Positions 24,179 through 34,210 of a stretch of 64,000 bases of DNA are shown here, piece after piece. Source of the stretch: Chiua virens (Eukaryota > Basidiomycota > Agaricomycetes > Boletales > Boletaceae); assembly GCA_019787685.1 (NCBI GenBank), contig JAHNUO010000019.1, positions 1 through 64,000 on the forward strand. The letters run 5' to 3'. Below the pieces are notes generated by a model. It was not told where the DNA came from. It ran no database searches and saw only the letters and a list, made by a program, of their open reading frames with translations. Position numbers and translations under genes: made by a program. Each line of letters begins with the position of its first letter. The first letter of the stretch is position 1.

Positions 24179-26295
24179 ATGTTTCCTCGTCGCGAATTCA
24201 AGCCCTATCGTAGACCGGGTCAAGGTAAGCGCTTTATTACTAGGAAGGCAAAATAGTCGAACTGGATTCTTCTCAAGAACACATTCGCGAGTTTGATGCC
24301 AATGTCCTCGCATATTGTGACCCGTATGTCATAACCTCGCCGAACGCGACCTGGATTCCCGAACCCCACTGCTTCGAGAATGAAGAACTGCAAGCTCGTG
24401 CCGATGGACGCTTTGGTTATCAAGATTGCTTCCAGTGGCCACAGGCATATAGCAAGGATTTTGAATACACGATTTGCATTCCCAACATGCAGACAGTCGT
24501 GGAGACCGCCGACGACCCATCCAAGATACATTACGAGTGCTGGACACCCACCGAAGCAGATTTCGAGTTAATCGATCCAGAATCACCCTTTCGCGTAGGC
24601 AAGCTCAGCCGCAACGCTTACTATCACTTACATCGTCTCTACCTCCTCGCACGACCGGTTGTCGAAGAATGGAAGGCCAATCGGGAGGGAAAGAAAGATA
24701 TCGTCACAGGAATGATTCTTCATGCCCGACATCTTCTCAACATCCTCAAGCATCACCCTCTCACCTTCCTCGACGTCGTCCTCTATGTCACGCAATTACA
24801 GCGCTTTCTTCTCGACATCACTGCCCATATGGTATATGTCAACGACTACAAATTCGTCCTCACCTATCCCGACTTTCCCAAACCTACCGACCCCATCTTG
24901 ATGGGCTGCTTTACAAAAGACCTCACCACTTGCGAGAGGCTTTACCGTGCTGGCGTGCCGGTTTGGCTTGTTCGGTCTCCGGAGTTTGTTCCCCCGGATA
25001 TCAACATTGTCAACATTGTCGCCGTCACCCGCCCCAACCATATCATCCAGAAGAATTTCGTACACAACGGTGTTGTCACCGTTTTACCCACTCTTCATCG
25101 GGGACCTGGAGGCACCGAACGCCATTTCAACACTCGAAGCACCTACCGCGCCTCAGTCATCAATTCTCCCTCTTCTGTCGCTCCCGATGTTGCTCCTCAA
25201 GCAAACCAAGCTGCCTCTTCCTCGCGAGGGGCGTCAGGTGGGCGTGTACAAGCAAACAGGCAAAATAATGCATGCAACCATGCCCAGCGGCAAGTGTATT
25301 CGGCGTCCGGTATGTTCTGACCTCACTGTAACCAAAGTTTATTCTAATATATATTTCAACCTTCGATAGCAGCACACAAAAAGGCACATAACCCGAAGAG
25401 TGGTCGAGATAAGTGGGCGGAGATTGACGCCACTAATATGCCACTTGCCTTCCCTCAATGGGTTGCGGCGTTCAGGCGGGTTGATAGGGATCCTGCTAGA
25501 GTCAAAAAAGGTGTCGTGGATACCGGGTATCGATTCCCTGAACCCGCGCTGCTCATCACACCGGCATCACCTCAGAGGCGGAAATTATTCTGCGCCAATT
25601 GGCTTGCTGCGCGACCCATTTGGATTAGTCGCATTGACCACAACCCCCCAAGTCCGCTTCCTGTCCCTCAAACCTGGCGGGACTTTTTAAACTCGATCCC
25701 AACAGATCTTGCCACCAACAATGCGACGACCCGATCAGCTCAGGAGAAAATGGCTGCGAAGACTCTGTTTGGGGATGTTCTTGTTCACGCTCAGGGGGAG
25801 ACGTGGGCTGGGAAGGACTCTGTGCTATGGCGAAACCAGCGTATCGCCATTTCGACACTTGAGGACCTGCCTGCTCACCTAATTCGGTCAATCTTGTGGG
25901 AGATATACGAGCTGAGCTTCCGGTATGAGCTATTGGCGCTGGATCGTGCAATGGTTCCGAAGATCTGGGAAGAGGCACCCGAAGAAAGGACCGAATTGCT
26001 ACACAGCATCTTTCCAGGAGAATCAGGACTTGTGATGTGGGAGGACGATATGCCGACAACCGAGCAAGGAATATGGGGTTCAGCAGACATCGCATATCCA
26101 TTCCTGGAGAGCTGGCGGATACTTCTGTCTTCCTGGCCTGAGTCACCTTCTCGTTTGCACTCGCCTATCGCCAAGGAGTCGTTTTCCTCTGTTCTACAAT
26201 TCGATGTTCTGTCAAGTGCGTGCATGTTTTACACGCAAACCTTCTTCGACTACTTTGGGCGCCCTCCAATTGTCTCTCACCGTGTCCCTGCATGA
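24179..26295 (+). CDS. Transposon-encoded companion protein, unknown function
   Basis: Exons 24179-24224, 24257-25309 and 25370-26295 give 674 residues (MFPRREFKPYRRPGQ|VELDSSQEH and on). The first half has conserved-looking helical stretches (LSRNAYYHLHRLYLLARPV). A Ser/Ala/Asn-rich linker leads to a second part with PLAFPQWVAAFRRVDRDP and ends with ACMFYTQTFFDYFGRPPIVSH. No named domain is recognised. Similar proteins travel with KDZ transposons in Agaricomycetes (recollection). Intron 1 would be only 32 bp, short for this genome, so the start could instead be the in-frame ATG at 24487 or another upstream exon. Intron 2 is ordinary (60 bp). Confidence 0.72.
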
Positions 26296-26424
26296 TGCCT
26301 ACTGCGGCTAGGATGGAAATATCTCGTTTATATCAATGTTGCTACGTTCGTGCTTCCCTTCTTCTTTATCGTTACATGTTTTATATGAATATATGTAATC
26401 TATTTCGTTTCCACGTATTACTGC

Positions 26425-26595
26425 ATGATGCTGACACGCTGCTGCTGACTTTCGTTGACCCAGTTTCCCAGCACCCAAGCACACTTCGTCTGTTGTGATC
26501 CTTCCTCTCCCTGCTGACATGCTGCTGCTGACTTTTGTTGATCCAGTTTCCCAGCACCCGAAAAGACTTCGCTCGTCGTGATACTTCCTCTCCTT
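26425..26595 (+). repeat. 83-bp tandem duplication upstream of the transposase
   Basis: The stretch CTGACACGCTGCTGCTGACT, then CCAGTTTCCCAGCACCC, is repeated with an 83-bp period (from 26431 and 26514). It lies between the companion gene stop and the transposase start. Confidence 0.7.
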
Positions 26596-26610
26596 TCCTT
26601 ACTCATTTGG

Positions 26611-26698
26611 GACTACGTGTCTCCTTGTGTTGACTTCGTGTCAAACACGCCTTTCTCCATCGACTTCGGGTCTTTGTGCTTTCTCTGACTTCGTGTCA
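26611..26698 (+). promoter_or_regulatory. GACTTCGTGTC repeats upstream of the transposase
   Basis: GACTTCGTGTCA occurs at 26632-26643 and 26687-26698. Close forms are GACTACGTGTCT at 26611-26622 and GACTTCGGGTCT at 26662-26673. The last copy ends 35 bp before the ATG. Confidence 0.6.
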
Positions 26699-26733
26699 GG
26701 CTAGCTTCTGTTTCATTTCCTGTCCATTCTTCT

Positions 26734-29700
26734 ATGGCCGTGCGTCGCCCTCGCCTGTGTGTTTCTCGCTCATCGTCTCCAACAAAATCAGCTCGTGTTA
26801 GTAACCCAACTATTGACACTGAAGCACCAGAGAGCGGTCCTATTACAGCCGGAGCATCGTCCATTCCATCCACCGTTTGTCAGTCGCGACTTCTGCCAAC
26901 ATCTCGCGTGCGTGGTTCCAACCTTGGTTATCTTTGTCGCCCTCCACCGTATCTTGTACTACCTGGTCGTCAACACCTTTCACAAGGTTATTTAGTCGAC
27001 AATCACCCAAGCTCTCCCACTCGTGATCCTGCTGTTCACATACCGCCGGAGGACGGGGATGCGTTTGTTGATACCATCCAAATTTTCGGCGACCCTCCAG
27101 TTGTCTATACTTCCGCATCTCAGAAACGACAGAATCAACATCGTCGGTGGTCCCAAGTTGTTATCCCAGCCCTTCTGAAGCCCTACATGCAGTATCTCCG
27201 CGTCACTAAGTCGCTCTTCACATTAGCAAATGTGGATGCCGTCGATCTTCCTTTGTGTGGGAGTTCTTGTATTCCGAGGCGATTAGTGGTCACTTGCCTT
27301 TATTTTGATCGTGAGTCACTTGGCAGTATGTTATTATGCTAGCTAACATTCATATAGGCCTTGAAACTGTTACGTTGTCCATTTGCCCTTGTCGTCCAGC
27401 ACCCCTACAACTGGTCGCCATTGGCCTTTTTGGTTGTGCACCAGTGTTGCCTTCCCTTGCTGTTGACTTCCGTGTTTTGGAGCTGGTAAAGGCTTTATTT
27501 GTCCGCACGTCACCCAATATGTCTGGTTGGACTGAGGCATTGGAAGCCTTTCTGAATGACAGAGGATATAAGCTGGCGACAGAGGTCAGTTATTTCCTCA
27601 CTGGATGCCACAATTTGACTTTTTTGGCCAGGGTAATCTCAGGCGACGATTCAGCCTAGCATATCATTGGTACTTTGTCCTGACCACTTTGGTTGCTGAA
27701 CATGTGGCCGACCTTGTCTCTGCTCGAACACCTGTTGTGGATGATAGTGATGTGCATATGTCGGACAGCGAACGTACAGAACCCAGCACATTCCTCCGGT
27801 CACGCTGTCCATTGTGTTTCGGAGGGAAGGATTGGAGACGTGATTGTGATGCAAATCAGTATGTTTCTATTTCTCCAGGAAAATACATCATGTTCACGAG
27901 TTTGTAGCATTGACCTCATTGTATGCATTGATGCATGCTTCACTCAGAAACGCTCACGCAACGCTCATAATGATTCGATCGAGGATCCTCCTAATCCTAC
28001 ACAAACTATTTTTATATCTGAGTCTGATACCAAAGCAATGGAAGCATACGTGGAGGAATGTCGACATGCCAACGGTCGTCGGAAGAGAACACGCATGCCG
28101 GCTGCTGAAGAAGATAGGTATGAGAATGGGATGAAGGTTCCAACATCTGTCCTCAATGCTTGTGGCAATTCGTTCATTGCTGCCGATGAGAAACGTGAAA
28201 AGGCCAGCACTCGGTATTTTGCAGATACTGGACTTATGGCGATGCTTTGCCGCCATGATCGTGTGCTGTGGCTTGTCAACATGACATCTGCTGGTGAAAA
28301 ACAACATTACGCTCTTGTCCTCCTCCAGCGCCTCTTCGACCATCTCCCTGCAGACATGTCAGTAGGGCTACTTTATGATATTGGCTGTCAGTTGGAACGG
28401 AGTTGTAGGAAGTGGGGACTGCTGTCAGGGACAATTCTCTCCCACCTTAGCTTTGCTATTTCCATATTTCATGCATATGGCCATCAATGGCCATGCCAAA
28501 TTGTCTATCACCCTCGAAAGCGTGTTGGTTTCGGACTCTCAGATGGAGAAGGGTGTGAGCGTCTGTGGAGTTTCCTCAAACCACTCATCCCTGTGCTTCG
28601 AGTGTCTGGGGTGAGTCTTATTGTTGTCTTGAAGTCTTTGGCTATTAACATTCTTCTCATTGCAGTTTCATCAACGGTTGTTTGTACTCAACAGTCAAGT
28701 TTGCCACCTGCATGCCAGGTCGCTCAAATGTCTTGGTGAATGGCTCCAACGCCGGTGGACACATTGTCAAAAAAAGAAGGCAGCAACATCTGAGTCGCTC
28801 GCATTACTGTGTATTGATGAATCCACCCTTCGAGCTCAATGGGCAGCTCAAGTTGCTCATCAAACAGCACCTCTAGCTCGTATGTTGTTTCTTATCATTT
28901 GTTCGTGAAATTGAATGTCGTCTGTAGGACAAGCAAAGAACAAGGGTGAGGAAGAAATAGCCAGGATTCTAGCACTCGAAAAGATTCTAGAGCATCAACA
29001 AATTATTGTTGATGATGTGGAGCATAGACTTGCCACAGACAATGTCTGTAATGTTGTCGACATGAACATTCAACTTGTCGAAGCAAGACGCAAATTGTTG
29101 AACACCACTGATCTTATCAAAAAACGCCGAGCAGCATTGGGTGTGTCCGATCAAGCTAATCTTGCAGCACTCAAGCGCGACGTCTATTTACAGGTAAGTG
29201 TAATAAAATTGTGAGTCAACCAGGAACTGATTGTGCTTCATGCTAGATACGTATGAATGCCCGTGCAGTGAAAATTCGCATACGGGAGAGGCTTTGTCAA
29301 CGCAAGTTTGAGCTTGAACGGTTGGAGTGTGCATACCGTGCTGTGGTCAATGGTATGTCTCTTTGGTTCATCTCTGGACTAGTACTGAAGCTGATTGAAT
29401 GCTATAGAGAACAGACTGCAGGACAATGTTCTAGCAGCTATTAAGCGACGCGAGCCAACCATCCTCAAGCTTGTCAGCAACTACAACACCCTTTGCAAAC
29501 AGCTGCAGACACTGATTGATACTGGCACAGCTCCTCTGGGGGCAGTTTCCCCACCCTTTATATCTCGTGAAGGTATATTCCAGTTGGATGTTGATGATGA
29601 GATATGGCAAGATATAGGTCTTGATGATGCTGTCCCTAATCCCCCACTGTGGCTTGCTGATGAAAATGTCCGCATGGGTATTCGCTACCTATTGGAATAT

Positions 29701-30341
29701 GACCGTTGTGTGGAGGAGGAAACTAGACTTTGCCGTGAGCGCTGTGTTCTGCAAGAATGGATGATTGGGCAATGGAACAGTCTTCAAAAAGCAAGAGATG
29801 AAGCTGGTGAGAAGTGTATCTCTTCAAATCTTGTATTGCTCATTTTTGGCATACTAGGTGTGGATGATCTCTATCAATTAGATTTACATGGTATTGAATT
29901 ATGTAGGCTGTGTGTGAGATGGAACATGCAAGTTTGTCACATACCTTGTGCTTGGGCTATGCCAGATAGCTGGGGGCCCTCAAGCATTACCCTTGACCAC
30001 ACTGCAGTTGCCATGCATCAATCACACACTACCTGTGGTGAGTATTTACCTCTGATTGTTGTAAGCTTACATGTTCAGCAGATTTTATAGTTACTCATAC
30101 TCAAAAGGTAGGGTTTTTTCTGTAATGCTTGTATTGATACTAACTTACTATTTAGGATAGTGCTGAAGATAGAATAGGGGAGGATGAGTTGAGTGAGGAG
30201 GAGGAGGAAGAGGAAGAGGCAGGAGCAAAACTATGGGATGCTGGCATTGATGATACTGAACTAATGGCAGAAACTGAGGAGGTTGCATTAGCCTATGAGT
30301 ATCACCTCCATGGACAAGGTGATGACTGGGAGATGCACTGA
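26734..30341 (+). CDS. KDZ transposase with CxC domain
   Basis: Ten exons (26734-27310, 27358-27584, 27632-27858, 27908-28610, 28666-28879, 28928-29193, 29247-29352, 29408-29806, 29858-30060, 30156-30341) give 1035 residues with no frame break. The cysteine cluster ICPCRPAPLQLVAIGLFGC and RCPLCFGG matches the CxC domain of KDZ transposases. The catalytic core follows: VCIDACFTQKR, LLYDIGCQ, HAYGHQWPCQIVYHPRK and GLSDGEGCERLW. A charged helical region and a typical C-terminal block (RLCVRWNMQ, IPCAWAMPDSWGP) come next, then an acidic tail. This enzyme would cut and paste the element. The final donor at 30061 was chosen because the nearer one at 30038 breaks the frame. Confidence 0.93.
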
Positions 30342-30417
30342 TGAGAGAATTGAATGACAATGATGATGAGTTATCCAATGTAAATTACTCCAAAGAGATA
30401 TATTATGAGATGTCTTT
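30342..30417. other. Transposase 3' region
   Basis: Short AT-rich stretch between the transposase stop and the right subterminal array. Likely 3' untranslated sequence. Confidence 0.4.
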
Positions 30418-30745
30418 GGGAATTCCCCTAGCCACCAACCTATACTCACTGGGAAGTCCCAGAGTACTTTAGGGAATTCCCCTAGCCATCATCCATACTC
30501 AGTGGGAATTCCCCTATCCACCATCCTTACTCACTGGGAATTCCCACAGGTACTGTGGGAATTCCCCTATCCACCATCCATACTCAATGGGAATTCCCAG
30601 AGGACATGGGGAGTTCCCAGAGTGCTTGGGGAATTCCCCTAGCCACCATCCATACTCAATGGGAATTCCTAGAGGACATGGGGAGTTCCCAGAGTGCTTG
30701 GGGAATTTCCCTGGTCACCATCCATACTCATTGGGAATTCCCATA
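30418..30745. repeat. Subterminal array with GGGAATTCCC, right
   Basis: Inverted and shorter counterpart of 17798-18760, with TTGGGAATTCCCCTAGCCACC and CATCCATACTCA units. The left array is nearly three times as long. Confidence 0.85.
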
Positions 30746-31445
30746 GTCATGAGGGGGGATACTCAATCTGTACAAACAGGTGGGTTATGAATTGGGTAAA
30801 CAACTTCGTAGTGCTAGGATTGGAGGAAGAGGGGGGTACTCAATCTGCACAAACAGGTGGGTTATGAATCGGGTGAACAACTTCATAATGCCAGAATTGG
30901 AGGAAGAGGGGGGTACTCAATCTGCACAAACAGGTGGGTTATGAATCGGGCAAACAACTTCATAATGCCAGAATTGGAGGAAGAGCCTCAGGGGTACTCA
31001 ATCTGCACAAACAGGTGGGTTATGAATCAGGTGAACAACTTCATAGTGCTAGAATTGAAGAAACAGGGGTCAGATACTCAATCTGCACAAACAGGTGGGT
31101 TATGAATCAGGCAAACAACTTCATGGTGCTAGAATTAGAGGAATGGGGGGGTACTCTATATGTGCACATAGATATTAATTATGGTTACACAGCACTCTAT
31201 ATTACAATTATGGTAAAGCAGGCCTCTGAGGACCCCTGACACCCCATATTGGGAATTCCCAATGGGCATTGGGAATATCCTTTGGGAATTGCTTTGGGAA
31301 GATCACTTGAGTGACATACAAATGCCCTTGGGCATTCACTTTGCCCTTACTGTTGGGAATTCCCCCCCTATAAGTGCCTCTTAGGTCAGACCCAAGATAG
31401 AGAAAGAAGGACCTAAGAGGTACCCTTAAGTAGGTGACTGAAGTG
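30640..31445. repeat. Right terminal inverted repeat
   Basis: Reverse complement of the left end, including five tandem units (CTCAATCTGCACAAACAGG, then TGGGTTATGAATC) between about 30760 and 31130 and the terminal GTAGGTGACTGAAGTG. Confidence 0.85.
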
Positions 31446-31452
31446 ACCCTGG
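31446..31452. repeat. Target-site duplication, right
   Basis: ACCCTGG, identical to 17094-17100. Removing the element and one copy joins GCCTTGTGTACCCTGG to TATGTACAGATTGACAG, similar in layout to the module near 15.7 kb. Confidence 0.8.
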
Positions 31453-31901
31453 TATGTACAGATTGACAGTGCCTTCAAGTTTCAGGTTTATGCTGCCAGT
31501 GTGCCAGTAATCGCGACTCCCGAGTTTGCCATGCCCCTCGTTCAATTCCAACCACAATATTGTTACAATTGAAATATGGATCAGTGAGCAAGAGACACAC
31601 ACGGTGTGTGACATCCGAGTCGACGGGCGTTACACATCTGATCCGTTGAAACGCCGGCGTTCCCGCATCAAACTTCAAGCCTCAGGGATCGGCACACTAA
31701 AGCCATTTTAATGTAATATACTGGCAGATCCACTTTATTGATACTTTCTTCGGAATAATTGTTTGAGAGCGACTTTAGTAAATGAAGTTCTTCACGAGAT
31801 TTCAGCTCTGTGTCGCATCACCATGTCAGGCTAAACTGTGAACGTTTGAACACCGTGCCAGCCTGAGTGTTTTTCCGTAAGGCTTGGCAGTCCGTCAAAG
31901 G

Positions 31902-31908
31902 TATAAAT
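31902..31908 (+). promoter_or_regulatory. TATA box of hyd7
   Basis: TATAAAT lies 96 bp before the ATG at 31998, after the conserved GGCAGTCCGTCAAAGG. Confidence 0.72.
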
Positions 31909-31997
31909 GACCTACCTCGCAGATCGTTGACCCAACACAACCTTCAAGTTAGCCAGCCTCATCAGATCCAGTATTATAATCACCCTACACCACCATC

Positions 31998-32793
31998 ATG
32001 ATGTTTGTCAAATCAAACGTTATCGCAATCGCGCTCGCGCTTGCGACCACCACTCTTGCCCTACCTACTAAGCTTGAGTGTGCAACTGGCCGCCCCCTGT
32101 GCTGCGAAACTTTGCAGGCCGCCAACACTGTTAGCCCCCAAGCGATTATCTCGCGTGTGCCGGCTCTCAGCGGAGGTGTCGATCACCTTACCGGCCTTGG
32201 CGGCGACGTTGGCTTCGCTTGCGATCGTATTGATGCCACCCCCTAGTGGGTCACCTTTTCCACCATCGCGAGACTCATTTCTGATCAAATCAATAGCACC
32301 GCAGCCGCAAATGCTGTCTGCTGTGAAGACAACAACTTCGGTAAGTGATGGAAAGAATTCTTCTCTGTGTTTCATTGCCACCAGTACTCACCATTTTACG
32401 GTAGGAGGCACCGTTGCCTTTGGCTGCGCTGCGCACAACTTCAACCCAGTCTCACCACGTGAAGTTTCGCCAGATTTGCCCCTCCCACCTCCACCTCCAC
32501 CTCCACCTCCACCACCTCCACCTCCACCACCACCTCCACCACCTCCACCACGGGCCCCTCCTCCCCCGCCTCCTCCCCCGCCGCCACCTCCGCCGCCCCC
32601 GCCACCACCACCGCCACCACCGCCTCCCCCACGGGCCCCACCTCCCCCGCCACCACCACCACCGCCGCCGCCACCACCCCCACGGGCCCCCCCTCCCCCG
32701 CCTCCGCCTCCGCCCCCGCCTCCGCCCCCGCCTCCACCCCCGCCACCCCCGCCTCCACCCCCGCCACCCCCGCCTCCTCCACCACACGCTTAA
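31998..32793 (+). CDS. Hydrophobin with polyproline tail, Cys5 lost (hyd7)
   Basis: Exons 31998-32245, 32297-32340 and 32405-32793 give 226 residues, about twice the usual length. The signal peptide (FVKSNVIAIALALATTTLA), C-x6-CC, Cys4 (GFAC), VCC and final FGC fit class I. At the splice that makes Cys5 in the other copies, exon 1 ends TA rather than TG, giving Tyr (TA|C). After the last cysteine comes a tail of about 125 residues. It begins AAHNFNPVSPREVSPDLPLP and continues as nearly pure proline, broken by three RA pairs and ending PPHA. Proline codons are mixed (CCA, CCT, CCC, CCG), so this is not one simple microsatellite. The frame stays open throughout. ATG at 32001 is an equal alternative start. 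Confidence 0.85.
32480..32785 (+). repeat. Pyrimidine-rich proline-codon expansion
   Basis: About 300 bp of CCN codons form the hyd7 tail. The start favours CCA and CCT, the middle and end CCC, CCG and CCA. Three copies of CCACGGGCCCC (or CCCACGGGCCCC) encode the RA breaks, which suggests unit expansion of a longer period. The strand is strongly C-rich, and long G-rich open frames on the minus strand here are shadows. Confidence 0.8.
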
Positions 32794-33440
32794 GTCATCT
32801 GTGTTGACGATTGATTGTGGAGATTTAGTTTACCTGTGGTTATGCGTCCATTAGGAAAAATGGAAGCTCATGATAGTGCATGTTATATTTACATATACGA
32901 TATTCACCTATGTAACAGCACCCACTGGTATTCGAAATCTACTCATTATGTAAGTGTAAACTACGGTAGCAAATAAGCCGTCTGAATGGCACAGCTTTTT
33001 CGAATGGGAACTTGAACACACTTTTTGTCGAGCAAACACACTCATTGATTAAGTATCACAGGCCAAAAAAAGTGTATTAAGTATTACTGCTCAATGTTAC
33101 TTGTAGTACTATACTGTGGTCAATTGGACTGCAGATCGCCCTACCGCCACCCACCACGAATGCTTCAACTCGTTTGTACCCACAACGACCGTGCAGGTAG
33201 CAGCAAACGCTCTGCTCGTGTCAATGCGTGACTTGCTGGATACTTCTACGCAGAATAGAGATCTGCGTGGGTGAACCCCCGGCTGCCATGGCATCAACCC
33301 GTACCCGCCCAACCCATGGGTGCCTACCCGTCACGGGTAAACCCAGGGGTCTCTGCCAGTGGTCGGACTCGGGTTGGTGTGAACGCGACACGTGGACAAG
33401 GCGACAACGTGTCGCATTGTCGTCGGGTCGGGTCTCGTGA
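32794..33440. other. Intergenic, downstream of hyd7
   Basis: Starts with the shared 3' element (GGAGATTTAGTTTACCTGTGGTTA). No gene seen. From about 33,290 it becomes rich in ACCCG and CGGGT stretches, grading into the next repeat region. Confidence 0.4.
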
Positions 33441-34210
33441 GAACCGGTGGCACCGACTCACCGAGGAGAGGAAGAGGAGGGAGAAGAGAGGAGGGGGTCG
33501 TCATGTCGATGAGCTCGTCGTCGTCGTCGCACATCGTGTCGTGTCCAACTCACTGAGGTGGGAGAGGGAGAAGGGGAGGTAGAAGAGAGGAAGGGGAGTC
33601 GTCATGTCGACGAACGTGTCGTCGTCGTCGCACGTCGCGTCACGTCATCTATTGTGTCCGACTCACCGAGTCGTCGTGAAGTGAAGTGGCAGAGGAGGGA
33701 GAAGGAGGGAGAGTGCAGGGCGGGTGAGTGCAGCACGACGACGATGCAACGAGCCGCGTTGTGGCGTCGTCGCCGTGTCCAAGTGGCACAAAGGGTGGGG
33801 GTTGAGGCCTTGAGGTGGAGAAAGGGGGGCGAGGTGTGGGAGGTGAGGTGTAGGACGGCTGGCCCGACGGTGAACGCCACGTATCGACAATGCGACACGT
33901 GTCGCATCGTCGCATCGTCACGGTCGCCGCCGTGCATGGGTGAACGACACGCAGAGGAGAGGAGACGAACGCAACGTGTGGTGGCACGGAGAGAGGGCGA
34001 AGTGTAGGAGGGGTGAGGTGCGGGAGGGTGAGGTGTGGGAGGGCGAGGTGTAGGACGGCGAGGGAGGAGACGAAGACGACGCGTGGACGATGCGACACGT
34101 TGTAGCATCGTCGTCATGTCATGTCGTCCTCGTCGTTTTCGTGTCTTCGTTGGTTTGTCGTCATGTCGTTGTCATCATGTGAGGTGTAGGTGCCAGATGC
34201 CAGTGGAATT
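33440..34210. repeat. CG-rich low-complexity region
   Basis: Dense GTCGTC, GAGGAG and GGGAGG tracts, with GTCGTCATGTCGA and a following CGTCGTCGTCGTCGCAC stretch occurring twice (about 33,500 and 33,600). A palindrome TGCGACACGTGTCGCA lies near 33,890-33,905. Open frames on both strands are composition artefacts. It differs sharply from flanking DNA and is probably an inserted repeat whose ends I cannot define. Confidence 0.6.

Larger units (their letters stand above)
17101..31445. mobile_element. KDZ-type DNA transposon, 14.3 kb
   Basis: The ends are inverted copies: the left starts CACTTCAGTCACCTACTTAA and the right ends in its exact reverse complement, flanked by 7-bp repeats. Inverted homology runs about 0.8 kb from each end, through five 75-80-bp tandem units and then an array rich in GGGAATTCCC. 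Inside are a minus-strand acidic protein gene (18978-22231), a plus-strand companion gene (24179-26295) and a CxC-domain KDZ transposase (26734-30341), all with open exons. Kyakuja-Dileera-Zisupton (KDZ) elements are known as large fungal DNA transposons. Intact ends, duplicated target and open genes suggest recent insertion. It lies in the upstream block of hyd7. Confidence 0.9.

Noticed and set aside
24474..25268. 264-codon frame overlapping the companion gene in another phase
   Set aside because: Ser/Arg/His-rich shadow of the supported frame, with no link to the next exon.
30031..30160. Donor at 30038 for the last transposase intron
   Set aside because: It joins to an immediate stop; the donor at 30061 keeps the frame and leads into the acidic tail.
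32441..32787. Long minus-strand open frames rich in Gly/Val/Glu or Arg/Trp opposite the hyd7 tail
   Set aside because: They are shadows of the proline-codon tract on the other strand and have no independent support.
33271..34117. Open frames of 100-170 codons in the CG-rich block
   Set aside because: Composition artefacts: stops are rare in such sequence, and frames on both strands overlap with no domain or splice pattern.
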